DNA of 64,000 nt from NCBI RefSeq assembly GCF_000027005.1, contig NC_012965.1, positions 1,165,001 to 1,229,000 on the forward strand, read 5' to 3'. The position numbers and the translations under genes are program-made. The notes under the pieces are model-generated. The model was not told the DNA's origin. It ran no database searches and saw nothing but the letters and a program-made list of their open reading frames with translations. The stretch is from Komagataella phaffii GS115 (lineage: Eukaryota; Ascomycota; Pichiomycetes; Pichiales; Pichiaceae). This document shows positions 8,431 to 17,240 of this stretch, piece after piece. The stretch's first letter is position 1; each line of letters opens with the position of its first letter.

Positions 8431-9261
8431 CTATGTACTGTAAGGTGATGCAGGTAGGCTGATTGCCTCTAAAGTTTTCCCCCATTCAGCCAGATAGAAA
8501 ATTAAGTTCATGTTGGGGGAGATTGACGGAGCCTTGACCTTTAAACGGTTGTAAGCATCGTTCAAATTCAACCCATACTTCTTCATCAGATACGCCACAA
8601 TTAAAGATGCAGACCTGGAAACTCCACATTGACAATGTATCAGCGTTGCTTTTCCCGAGGAAAGACTGTTTTCAATGACGGAGGTCAAGAGTGGTAAATC
8701 AGGACACAAATTTGATGTGTGCGTCCAGGGAACAAAGTAGTATGTTTTCCCCTTATTCCTTATTTCTCGCTGGTAATTTGGTATCTCTTTGGCAACATTG
8801 ATCACAACGTCGAATCGATCTAGCTGGTCAAGGGTTGGCTCTGAATATAAATATAGATTGGGTTCAAGAACACAAACAGGTCCACTGTCATATGGGTTCG
8901 AAACTGTCTTCTTGCTGGCATTGTGATTTATCACTGTGTTTCCAAAGCAAAAGGAAGTAGATGTGTTATTATTTGTTGGAGAGGATTTTGGTGAGTAAGG
9001 GGATTCATTAGTAGTTGATATCTTGGGGGTAGTATTCTCATCAATAGAAGGGATCGTCAGTGCTAACGTGGTTCTACGACGCCGTAAGGTTCCTTTGGGA
9101 ATTATTGGAAGCCCCTTTCGCTTGGGAAACTCCAGTTCTGTGGCGGACTTAGTAATCGTGACTTTCTTCAACGGAGGAGGTGAATGTTGGCTGGAGAGGT
9201 CTAATAACAGGTTCTTGGTATTCCGGGATCGGTTCTTCTTCGAAACCTGAAGAATTTTCAT
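8431..9261 (-). CDS. MSG5: dual-specificity MAP-kinase phosphatase (Msg5/Sdp1 family)
   Basis: A 276-residue protein with a basic, Ser/Thr-rich N-terminal half and a dual-specificity phosphatase domain from about 127 to the end. The signature HCQCGVSRS places the catalytic cysteine at about 210 and the phosphate-binding arginine at about 216. It is followed by the AYLMKKY helix and AYNRLKVKAPSISPN, typical of MAPK phosphatases. In S. cerevisiae, Msg5 and Sdp1 dephosphorylate Slt2, Fus3 and Kss1 and damp wall-integrity and mating signalling. The two are duplicates, and either name fits here. The locus lies beside HOS4 (as SDP1 does) and close to COX5 and VAC7 (as MSG5 does), so it is probably the pre-duplication gene. 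The length is intermediate between Sdp1 and Msg5. Confidence 0.88.
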   Translation of the reverse strand: MKILQVSKKNRSRNTKNLLLDLSSQHSPPPLKKVTITKSATELEFPKRKGLPIIPKGTLRRRRTTLALTIPSIDENTTPKISTTNESPYSPKSSPTNNNTSTSFCFGNTVINHNASKKTVSNPYDSGPVCVLEPNLYLYSEPTLDQLDRFDVVINVAKEIPNYQREIRNKGKTYYFVPWTHTSNLCPDLPLLTSVIENSLSSGKATLIHCQCGVSRSASLIVAYLMKKYGLNLNDAYNRLKVKAPSISPNMNLIFYLAEWGKTLEAISLPASPYST

Positions 9262-9705
9262 TGATAGATTGTTGTAATCTTGATTCTTTTATGATCGGCT
9301 ATAAATAGAAACGGGTCCCGACACAAATTTGATATGCTGTCAATCTACTGAAATAAAGGATGCTGTCAGTAAAAAAAAACCACTTCAAAGAAAATTACAC
9401 TTTTCCCTTTAGAATTACTGGATCACTAAATTGTTTCTGTTCCCCGTGAGCCCAAAAAAAAATTAAGGAGTAGATTAAATGGAGTCAAAAAATTAATGTA
9501 GAAGAAGTAGATAGTGGGAAACCCTTCCCACTTAGTAAGTTGGACGTTATGCATAATTTTGGGATGTACGACCAAATATTGCCTAAAGTAGAATAAGTAA
9601 TATTTCTTTATAAATAGTAATGATAATTTTCCATTTAATGGGGTACTCTAGACTGTCATCAAAAATAAATATATGGTGTTGCTATGTAGGCCGTAACACG
9701 GCTCT
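9262..9705. other. 444-bp gap between NUIM 3' end and MSG5 start
   Basis: AT-rich, with A-runs near 9370 and 9453. A compact hairpin lies at 9513-9532. No gene is seen. It should contain the NUIM 3' end and the MSG5 promoter. Confidence 0.5.
9513..9532. repeat. 7-bp hairpin downstream of NUIM
   Basis: AGTGGGA (9513-9519) pairs with TCCCACT (9526-9532) around a 6-nt loop. It lies about 170 bp beyond the NUIM stop in otherwise AT-rich DNA. It could be an RNA 3'-end element or chance. Confidence 0.35.
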
Positions 9706-10375
9706 TCACCTGTATGGAGCATCGGCATCTAAAGCGTACTGGATTTCCTGTTCCCATTTGTCACCATTAGCAAGCAATTTTTCCTTGTTATACAACAGCT
9801 CCTCTCTAGTTTCGGTGGCATACTCAACGTTAGGGGTTTCAACAATGGCATCAACTGGACAACTTTCCTGACAATAACCGCAGTAGATACACTTGGTCAT
9901 GTCAATGTCGTACTTGTAAGTTCTTCGGGAACCGTCAATACGTTCTTCGGCTTCGATGGTGATAGCCTGAGCAGGACAAACTGCTTCGCATAACTTACAG
10001 GCAATGCAACGTTCTTCTCCGGATGGATATCTTCTCAAAGCGTGTTCTCCTCTGAAACGGGGAGAAACTGGACCTTTTTCAAAAGGGTAGTAGATTGTAT
10101 ATGGGGCACGAAAGTACATTTCCAAAGTGATATAAAGGCCTCTAAAGATCTCAGACAGTAGGTACCATTTGGTGGCCTTGGAAAGAGCGCTTTCACTGCT
10201 TTCTTCCCACGTCTTTGGTCTTGGGAGTCTGAATCCTTCTGGACTGTGTGCCTTGGATCGAACCAGAAGTTAAAGCCAATGTGGGTTTCTGTGCAATGAG
10301 TCCCGTCGAAAACCTGCAAACTGGTATTCTGTTTATGGCACGGCAGGAAGGCTTCAATGCTAGTGGTCTAAACAT
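9706..10375 (-). CDS. NUIM: complex I 23-kDa [4Fe-4S] subunit (TYKY/NUIM), reading frame interrupted
   Basis: The NADH:ubiquinone oxidoreductase subunit carrying clusters N6a and N6b. Two ferredoxin motifs are complete, [12 protein letters not shown] and [12 protein letters not shown], preceded by [15 protein letters not shown] and [16 protein letters not shown], which are near-invariant in the family. The N-terminus is in another frame. ATG at 10375 starts [20 protein letters not shown], a typical mitochondrial presequence, and this frame ends at 10193. The catalytic frame is open only below the TAA at 10272-10270, and family-like [13 protein letters not shown] is already in it. The switch must therefore fall within about 10196-10269. 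The 670-nt span minus one base gives 222 codons, the usual size, so an extra base is the simplest reading. A poor 70-nt intron (10244-10313) is the alternative. Confidence 0.85.
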
Positions 10376-10662
10376 TGTGTTATAAATGTGTAGGTAGAAA
10401 CCTATAAGTTTGTGTTGGGGTTCGATAATCAAACTTGCCTTGAAGGTAATTGGCTAGGTGCTTGTTGAGTGTCGCACGTCTCGGTATTTTTTTACTTGTC
10501 GATTCTCTCTTACTGTCCAAGATGTACGAAAGATGTGAAGTTTCTTTGTTGGCGATTTTCTTGCAGCGCGATCGCGGTCGGTATGATTTCCCTTCAGACC
10601 AAAAACAGATATAGATATTCAATTGAAACTCGCCCTTCCAACACCCTGAACACCACCCCCTA

Positions 10663-11855
10663 ATGCAACAACAGCTGTTTAGAAAAGTAATTTGGCTCAC
10701 GGTTGGACTCATAACGGTGATATTGGTAATAATAAAGATTTCATCCAGCAAGTCCACCGCCACAGACCTTCAGAAAGTATTGAAGAATGCCAATATTTTA
10801 CCGCAGGACGTGATCAATTACAATAGCAGAAAAGTAACGGATGAACTCGCTTCAAAGCTGGACGAGATTCAAAAGAAGTATCTCTCGAAGCAAGATGATA
10901 GAATTAGCAAGCTCGAAGCTGAACGGGCAGATCTACTGGAACAGGTTAGATTTCTAAGGAACCCCCCTGCAGGATCAAGTTTAAGAGAAAAATTGGCTTA
11001 TCTGTTTCCTTATAATGAAAACGGCAAATTCCCTGCTTATATATGGCAAACATGGAAGTATGGCTTGAATGACGATCGGTTTGGAGAAAAGTTCAAAGAA
11101 GGCGAAACTCAGTGGGCTTCGAAGAATCCTGGTTTCGTTCATGAGTTGTTTAACGATGATACTTCCGGTGTGTTTATTCACCATCTGTATATCAATGTTC
11201 CAGAAGTGATCAAAGCATACGAGCTGCTTCCCAACATAATCTTGAAAATGGACTTCTTCAGATATTTGGTTTTATACGCCAAGGGAGGTGTCTATGCAGA
11301 CGTTGATACTATGCCTCTTCAGCCTGTACCAAACTGGATTCCTGAAAATGTCTCCCCAAAAAGCATCGGGATGATCATTGGAATACAAAACGATGCTAAC
11401 AATCCAGATTGGAAAAAGATTACGTACATCGTCTACAATTTTCCAATTGGTGTATTCAAGCGAAGCCTGGTCACCCAATCTTGAGAGAATTAATCGCCAA
11501 AATCACAGAGGATACACTGCAACGAGCCGAGTCAAACTCACTGGAACTAGCTGACATTAGCGAAGAAGGCGGCCTGTCTGATAAGAATTTGTCCATTATG
11601 CAATGGACGGGTACTGGTATTTTTACAGATGCCATATTTACCTATTTTAATGACTACATTCAAAGTAGTATCTATACCAAAGTTACTTGGAAAGAATTCT
11701 CCAAATTGAGAAAGCCCAAGCTTGTCAGTGATGTATTGGTACTGCCGATTATCAGCTTCTCGGCCGGTGCAGGTAGTGGAAAATCGACTGAACTGAACGA
11801 TCCCTTAGCATTCGTACAACATTATTTTGAAAGATTACATAACGACAACCACTAA
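10663..11855 (+). CDS. HOC1: Hoc1-type alpha-1,6-mannosyltransferase, frameshifted
   Basis: A type II Golgi membrane glycosyltransferase of family GT32 (Och1/Hoc1). Hoc1 is part of mannan polymerase M-Pol II, which extends the N-glycan backbone of wall mannoproteins. There is a short cytosolic tail, one membrane anchor (about 9-27), a coiled stem and a catalytic domain with FPAYIWQTWK, ILKMDFFRYLVLYAKGGVY and the metal-binding YADVDT. After NNPDW the frame breaks at an A5 run (11413-11417) and stops at 11484 (273 aa). The next frame continues as DYVHRLQFSNWCIQAKPGHP to a normal C-terminus. Adding one base gives 397 aa, against 396 in S. cerevisiae, so one base is missing. A frameshifted HOC1 is, as I recall, characteristic of NRRL Y-11430-derived strains. 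The stop overlaps that of VAC7. Confidence 0.9.
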
Positions 11856-13915
11856 GGGTCAGAACCATTTAGATTGTCTGGATCTATCATTATGGCCTTG
11901 TTTATAGACAAAGAATTGTATCCTGGACTGAAGGGAAGTTTATAGAGTAATACCCCTCTGACAACCAACTCGAATGGGTATTTTGAGATAATTTCCCATA
12001 TATTATTGTCTTCACTGGGAGACTTACTTCTTCTTTGTAGTTCCGGTATCGGCAGCAAACTTATGGTGGTCACATCTTCCAAACTTCTCGGTATAGTAGA
12101 ACTATTTGTGGTTGATACGGTCTGGGTATCGGTGATAATGCTTGTAATAATGGATTTTGTGGGTGTAACTGAAGCTGGTGTATTAGTGGTAGTGGTAGTG
12201 GTGGTTGTTACTGTGCTATCTGTAGGTTCTGGGAGTGGTTTCTGAGCCGGGTTTAAAATTTTGATCTCTGTGGTATCTTCGTCTGGATTTCGACTAAAAA
12301 ATCCGCCTTGAAATACGAGTGGAACAGGTAAACGATTGATGGAGCCCAGAAGCACTGTGTCCAAGGAAGATTCATCAAAAGTGAAAGGAGTGCCATCTTC
12401 GTTTCCATCGTTAAGATGAGAACTTTTGGCAAAAAAATCAATCAGAACGTCATCTATTTCTATGGCGACAAATCCGGGATTGAATCCTTTTACCGTTAAA
12501 CTGAAAACTATCTCTTCCTTAGTTAGTAAGATATTGTCTATCCGGTCCACAGTGAAGTTTGTTAAAGGCTTGGTGATGGCGATAAAAAACCCAAATAAAA
12601 ACCCCATTATGAGAAACGCTGATATCAAGCTCGCAGTGTAACAAAAATGTTTTACTTGACGTAATCTTGTCATCTTGGTAGATGTGAAATCATGCGGCGA
12701 GTAATAATAGTGGTCTGGTTTAATATTCTGGCTGTGTCTTTTTAATTTATGTCTATTGTTATTAGATACGGAGGTTGAACCGTATTCCAAGGGACATTCA
12801 TGATGGTCTAACAAAAGCGGTTCTTGATAACCGTATGCAGGATAGTCATATAATCCTTGCTCTAACTTCCCATCGAAGGTGCTATTTTTATGGGATCCTT
12901 CAACAATGGAGCCCTGTTTTGGGTGGTGAGATTTGCTAGGCTTAGGATTATCATCTTCAAATGAATGTTGACGGGCAGTGTATAATAACTCTGCACCTGA
13001 ATCTAAAGATCCGGTAATAGTGCCATCCCTGTTAAAGCCTAATTCCTCCGTGTAGCTATCGTCGTCGTCAAAGAGATCAGATAGTCCGGAATATGGCCGT
13101 CCCTTCTTTGATTCAAATAACCTGGAAGTAATTGTTCGTAGATTGGGTTGAGATGATGTTTTCTTTTGACCTGATCTATTGAGTTGTGAGTTGGTCATAT
13201 CTAAACTTCCATTGACTGAGTGAGTTTTCGACTTTAATGGAGAATTTTTACTAGTAGAGGCAACTGGACCCGCTCCCAGTTCGGTCATGGGTTCTACATC
13301 AAGTAACTGTGAATCTTTCTGTGGGAGCTTTAGCGATGACTTTGATGAGAGCAACTGGGGCGATTCTGGCACGTTTGTGGAAGTATCCATACTTGATTGT
13401 TGCTGACTTTGATCATCCGCATTGGACACAATAGGAACAGAGCTCTCATACACAAAAGTTTCATTTACGTTCTGTGTGCTGTCTTGTCTTGTGATGGCGT
13501 CTTGGATCTTCGCAGCAAAAATAGCCGCTCTAGAGTGGGATCCTAGGGTATTTAAATTGGACTGATCATTTGATGTTACCTTGCCAGCTTTTAGATCAGC
13601 ATCTCCCAAATCGGTATTGATTATCGTAGGTTCGTTTGAGGTATTCTTCTTAGTAGCCGAGTCGTTATTCCCTGGAGCGACATCACTACTCATTGTGTTA
13701 CTGTTGTTCTCTTGGGCCCTGATCTGAGAGATTTCTGAGATCGGAGTTTCTAGTGTGCTTGTTGGATTGGATGTAAGCAAGGGAAGCTGCTTGTTCAAAT
13801 TAGTGGTATCCACAGTCTCTGTTTCGACCGTCATTTTGCGGTTGGGGCCAGTAACAACCGTATTATTAGGGTTATTCGTGTTACTCTTGTCAAATTCCAT
13901 GATATTTTGCGACAT
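11852..13915 (-). CDS. VAC7: vacuolar membrane protein Vac7, activator of PI(3,5)P2 synthesis
   Basis: A 687-residue protein. In yeast Vac7 stimulates the Fab1 lipid kinase on the vacuole, controlling vacuole size and inheritance and the response to osmotic stress. The first 420 residues are disordered, rich in Asn, Ser and Thr, with a conserved-looking SRLFESKKGRPYSGLSDLFD patch (about 264-283). A single membrane segment (about 423-447) precedes a luminal LEA2-like beta domain (FSLTVKGFNPGFVAIEIDDV, later PFELVVRGVLLYKLPFSPGY). The domain is interrupted by a Thr-rich low-complexity insert. The start is the first in-frame ATG. Its TAG shares three bases with the HOC1 TAA (CTAA at 11852-11855). 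VAC7 lies beside MSG5 in S. cerevisiae, which supports the call. Confidence 0.87.
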   Translation of the reverse strand: MSQNIMEFDKSNTNNPNNTVVTGPNRKMTVETETVDTTNLNKQLPLLTSNPTSTLETPISEISQIRAQENNSNTMSSDVAPGNNDSATKKNTSNEPTIINTDLGDADLKAGKVTSNDQSNLNTLGSHSRAAIFAAKIQDAITRQDSTQNVNETFVYESSVPIVSNADDQSQQQSSMDTSTNVPESPQLLSSKSSLKLPQKDSQLLDVEPMTELGAGPVASTSKNSPLKSKTHSVNGSLDMTNSQLNRSGQKKTSSQPNLRTITSRLFESKKGRPYSGLSDLFDDDDSYTEELGFNRDGTITGSLDSGAELLYTARQHSFEDDNPKPSKSHHPKQGSIVEGSHKNSTFDGKLEQGLYDYPAYGYQEPLLLDHHECPLEYGSTSVSNNNRHKLKRHSQNIKPDHYYYSPHDFTSTKMTRLRQVKHFCYTASLISAFLIMGFLFGFFIAITKPLTNFTVDRIDNILLTKEEIVFSLTVKGFNPGFVAIEIDDVLIDFFAKSSHLNDGNEDGTPFTFDESSLDTVLLGSINRLPVPLVFQGGFFSRNPDEDTTEIKILNPAQKPLPEPTDSTVTTTTTTTTNTPASVTPTKSIITSIITDTQTVSTTNSSTIPRSLEDVTTISLLPIPELQRRSKSPSEDNNIWEIISKYPFELVVRGVLLYKLPFSPGYNSLSINKAIMIDPDNLNGSDP

Positions 13916-14153
13916 TAATCATGAATCAGTAGAACAAAAGGTCTAATTGGCAATGGATAACAGAGGAATTATGAGCTGAACTTATTACCCAAAATGAAAC
14001 TGAAAGAGGAGGATCTAGATAGAGGATTTGAAATGCCTAGTGGTGGGTACACTACACACACCGGCTGGGCGCTACTTTTTGCTGATTAGCAAGTATGTAT
14101 TCGAAGTGGGGCGGGGGGGAAGGAGAATATAGCAAGATTAAGTATGTACCGCT

Positions 14154-16711
14154 CTAGAACTGCAGAAACAAGTTCAGATCCTTAAATAGGATGTCAGGTG
14201 GAAATGTATAGAGATATTTTCTGTTGCAACTTTCTTCTTCAGTTGAGATTTGAGTTTTGGCTGGATCGTCTGGAGTTTCGGGGGTTTCCGATGATCCACG
14301 ATGCGAGATTAACTCCTGTAATAATATATTAGACTCCACAGCTGGAATGGTTTGATCCACTGTACCTAGAGTAATGTGAGGGTATTTGTTGGTCGATTCA
14401 ACGGTAATTGACTGGGATTCGTTGATAATGCCTTCGATGTCCACTTCAACGCAGGCTAGCTTTTCAGAGATACAGAGCGACTTCAAACGAATGTGCGCTT
14501 TTGTATTAGGTAATGTCTGCAGAGACCCTTTTAAGTCATCAGGCAGCTTTTTATTCATTTCTTGGATAAATTTTGAAAAGTACTCATTTGTGTATCGATT
14601 CCATATCTTCCCAAGCTTCTTATCCCTGGTTGACGCAATATGTGCCAAAGTAACATGCAACTTCTCTGGGATTCTTCCTAGTTGTTTAAGAGTGACCCAT
14701 GTTGACATGTCAACTGGTTGATTGTTTTCTGCTGCGCACCTAGCAAATAATTGTTCAATCGCATCCATTAGTCTAGCTTTATCTTTGTCACTAAGGCCAA
14801 TGCCAACATAAGCAGGTTTTACCTTCTTCGTCTTTGCTTTTCCAACTTTTATAGTCAGTTCCGGTTTATGATCCAAAGCGTCCTGAAATGCATGCTCAAT
14901 TTTCTCATCGGATACCGGAGAAACCACTTCTGGGTAATACTCAATGAGCGTATTGACGACCTTCACAGCATTACTTTTCGAAGAATTGTTGGGATGGACT
15001 TCTAAATCAATGACAACATTGAATTTGGAGTCTGGTTCGTGATCCACATCGACGGGTTGAAACCGATTAATAAACCCTTTCATAATGGATTCTGCAAACT
15101 TAACCCCTTGCGTTTCCGCTTTGATAGTCTGATGGTTGTCTCCCCGTTCAATTATACGAGACCTGGTTAGGTTCCAAAGTTCTGGCGAGTTTTTGTTGGA
15201 AACATAATTCAGACAGACAAACTTGAACTTCGTATTGATTGGGAGGTAATCATGATATAGATCTTCAAACTCATCAAATATCTGTTTTCTCTCTCGAAGA
15301 AGATGGTTGCCCCTGTCAATAATTACCATATCATGGTCCCTTAATGTTTCAAGAGCCATTCTAGTTAATTTGTCCTTTACAGGTTTGGTAATATTATCAC
15401 TTTGAACATGGCCACACTTAGGGAGTAATTTACTAAGCATAATTGATGTGGTTGTTTTTCCGCAACCAATAACTGCGACGTTTACTATGACAAATTTGTA
15501 AATTGCATCGGTTAGTGATATATTAGAGAGTTGCAATTCCAACTCCTTCATTCGTTCGTCTTCCGTGTCCTCCTCGTTAGCTATTTCATACCCTTTCATA
15601 CCGCAATGTTGGAGGAAAAGCTTTCTCAATGCAATAATTCCATGACCTTGCAGAAACTCTTCAGATAGTTTTGTGTTCCCAACTAATAGTGGTTTAATGA
15701 AAGAAAGATACTCCAAAGAGACTTTCTTATGTTTGGTGATGCGCATTTCTCGGACCGATTTGCCTTTTATTAACATCCGAGTGAGTTCTCTGAGCTGTCT
15801 ATACAATAGATATGGCTCCTCAAACTTGTACTTAAAAAAAAGGTGCGACCGGAATCTTTCAGTTTGCAACGAATAACAAAACCTTCAATCTCTCTTCCAT
15901 TGTAAGTTCCGGTAGTCGAACAGCCATCTAGAAACTCAAACAACTCAGCCGAGTTGTCCTTCATCAAATATTCAACCTTGTTAAAACCAAAGGCGTCTGC
16001 AAACTTGCAGACTTGCTCCATAGGGTACGATTTGAATACGGGCTTGTTGACATTTAAACCATGCAAGAAGAGGCCGGCCTTGTCTTTTGGATACTCCAAC
16101 ACATGTTCCTCAAATTCATCATCACAATACTCTGCGACCGCAGTCACGTTCAATTCATAAAGTGATTTAGCCAATGATTCAGCCGCTATTCCATTCTCTT
16201 TTAGCTGCTTCAATAGATATTCTTGACCAACTTTTGCATGGTTCCTTGATAACTCAGTTCTATCTCCAGTCGAATTCTTAGAAGAGACGATAATAGTGCC
16301 ATCTTGTAGACCTGAAACAAATATGATGCAGCCATTTTCCTTAAGCGTAACTTCGTATGGACCTATCGTGTTTTTTAAAATCCAGTCTGGTCTAGTTGGA
16401 AGCACCTCGTTGACGTTGAAAAATTTGTCATAACCTCGAGTAATAATCTTTGAAGTGCCATCTTTGTATGTCTTGGTAAACAGCCCTCGTGCGTTAGTTG
16501 GTAAGCTGATCTTGGTCTTAGCATAATCAAACTCATTAAAACGCCATCCGTCAAGGGTGATGTCACTGTCAAATATCGTAAACTCGTTATGATGGGCTTT
16601 ACCCTGTTTATTGGTTCTCAAGGAAGCCAATTTTAGTTGTGTCACAAGTTCATTGGTATCTTCATTTCTTTCTTTTTCTGACAGGACCAATGGCTCTATA
16701 GGCAGGTTCAT
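14154..16711 (-). CDS. TRL1: tRNA ligase Trl1, frame interrupted at a T8 run
   Basis: Joins tRNA exons after intron excision and ligates HAC1 mRNA in the unfolded-protein response. Three modules are visible. The adenylyltransferase has KENG (active lysine about residue 124), ARGLFTKTYKDG and TAVAEYCDD. The polynucleotide kinase has P-loop GCGKTTTS. The cyclic phosphodiesterase has paired motifs LHVTLAH and YPHITLG. The frame breaks at eight T (minus strand, 15841-15834) after EIEGFVIRCKLKDSGRTFF. The next frame resumes FKYKFEEPYLLYRQ, and S. cerevisiae reads FFFKYKFEEPYL without a gap. Nine T would restore an 852-aa protein (yeast 827). Since TRL1 is essential in yeast, a sequencing error or slippage is likelier than loss. 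The start is the ATG giving MNLPIEP. The gene is divergent from ARG3, as in S. cerevisiae. Confidence 0.9.
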
Positions 16712-17240
16712 GGGTGTTATTTTCAAGTAAGAGTCATTTGAGGTAAGCACCAAACCGAGTAGTGAATGAGCAAAGAATTTTATGCTTATGTAATTGTTTT
16801 ATTTGTTCCATTCGAACGTTATAAACTGTGATTAAAACGGGTATATTTCAATTCCACGCGGAAGCGTAGTCAGAATACAAACCCACAATTAAGATGGACA
16901 GCTTGGCCGCTAACAGTAACAAAAACTACCGCCAGTTTTTCCTTTTGTCTTTCAAGCCATCTTCCAATCATTAATCAGTGTCAAGTTCGCCTTGAAAGAC
17001 AAAAAAAACACAGAAAGTCCTAAAAGTGTGAGCAATGATCTAAAGATTTGGCTTCATGATAGATTACTTTAGAGTAGCTGGCAATGAATTGGGATCTGAA
17101 CTTTTGTCGTCTTTCTTTCCCTTAATTTAGTATCCAGCTGCAAGTGACTGAAAAAGGAAATTTTTCCACCGCGGAAAACTAACGATGCTTGGATGAGTAA
17201 AAAGTGAACAATTACTCAAATACTTCTCCTCAACTGAAAA
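16712..17240. promoter_or_regulatory. TRL1/ARG3 divergent promoter region, 529 bp
   Basis: Shared upstream region of two divergent genes that are also neighbours in S. cerevisiae (YJL087C/YJL088W). It contains a 14-bp perfect inverted repeat (16943-16956/16991-17004), a CCAATCA near 16965 between the arms, and Gcn4-like half sites close to ARG3 (GATGAGTAA near 17190 and ATTACTCA near 17211). No perfect TGASTCA was found. No gene is visible. Confidence 0.55.
16943..17004. repeat. 14-bp perfect inverted repeat in the TRL1/ARG3 promoter
   Basis: TTTTGTCTTTCAAG at 16943-16956 is the reverse complement of CTTGAAAGACAAAA at 16991-17004, with a 34-nt spacer that holds CCAATCA. The arms could bind a dimeric regulator or form a hairpin in RNA. 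Confidence 0.75.

Noticed and set aside
15834..15841. TRL1 as two separate genes
   Set aside because: The two frames together form one continuous tRNA ligase with no missing residue at the junction; the downstream frame has no ATG at the proper place.
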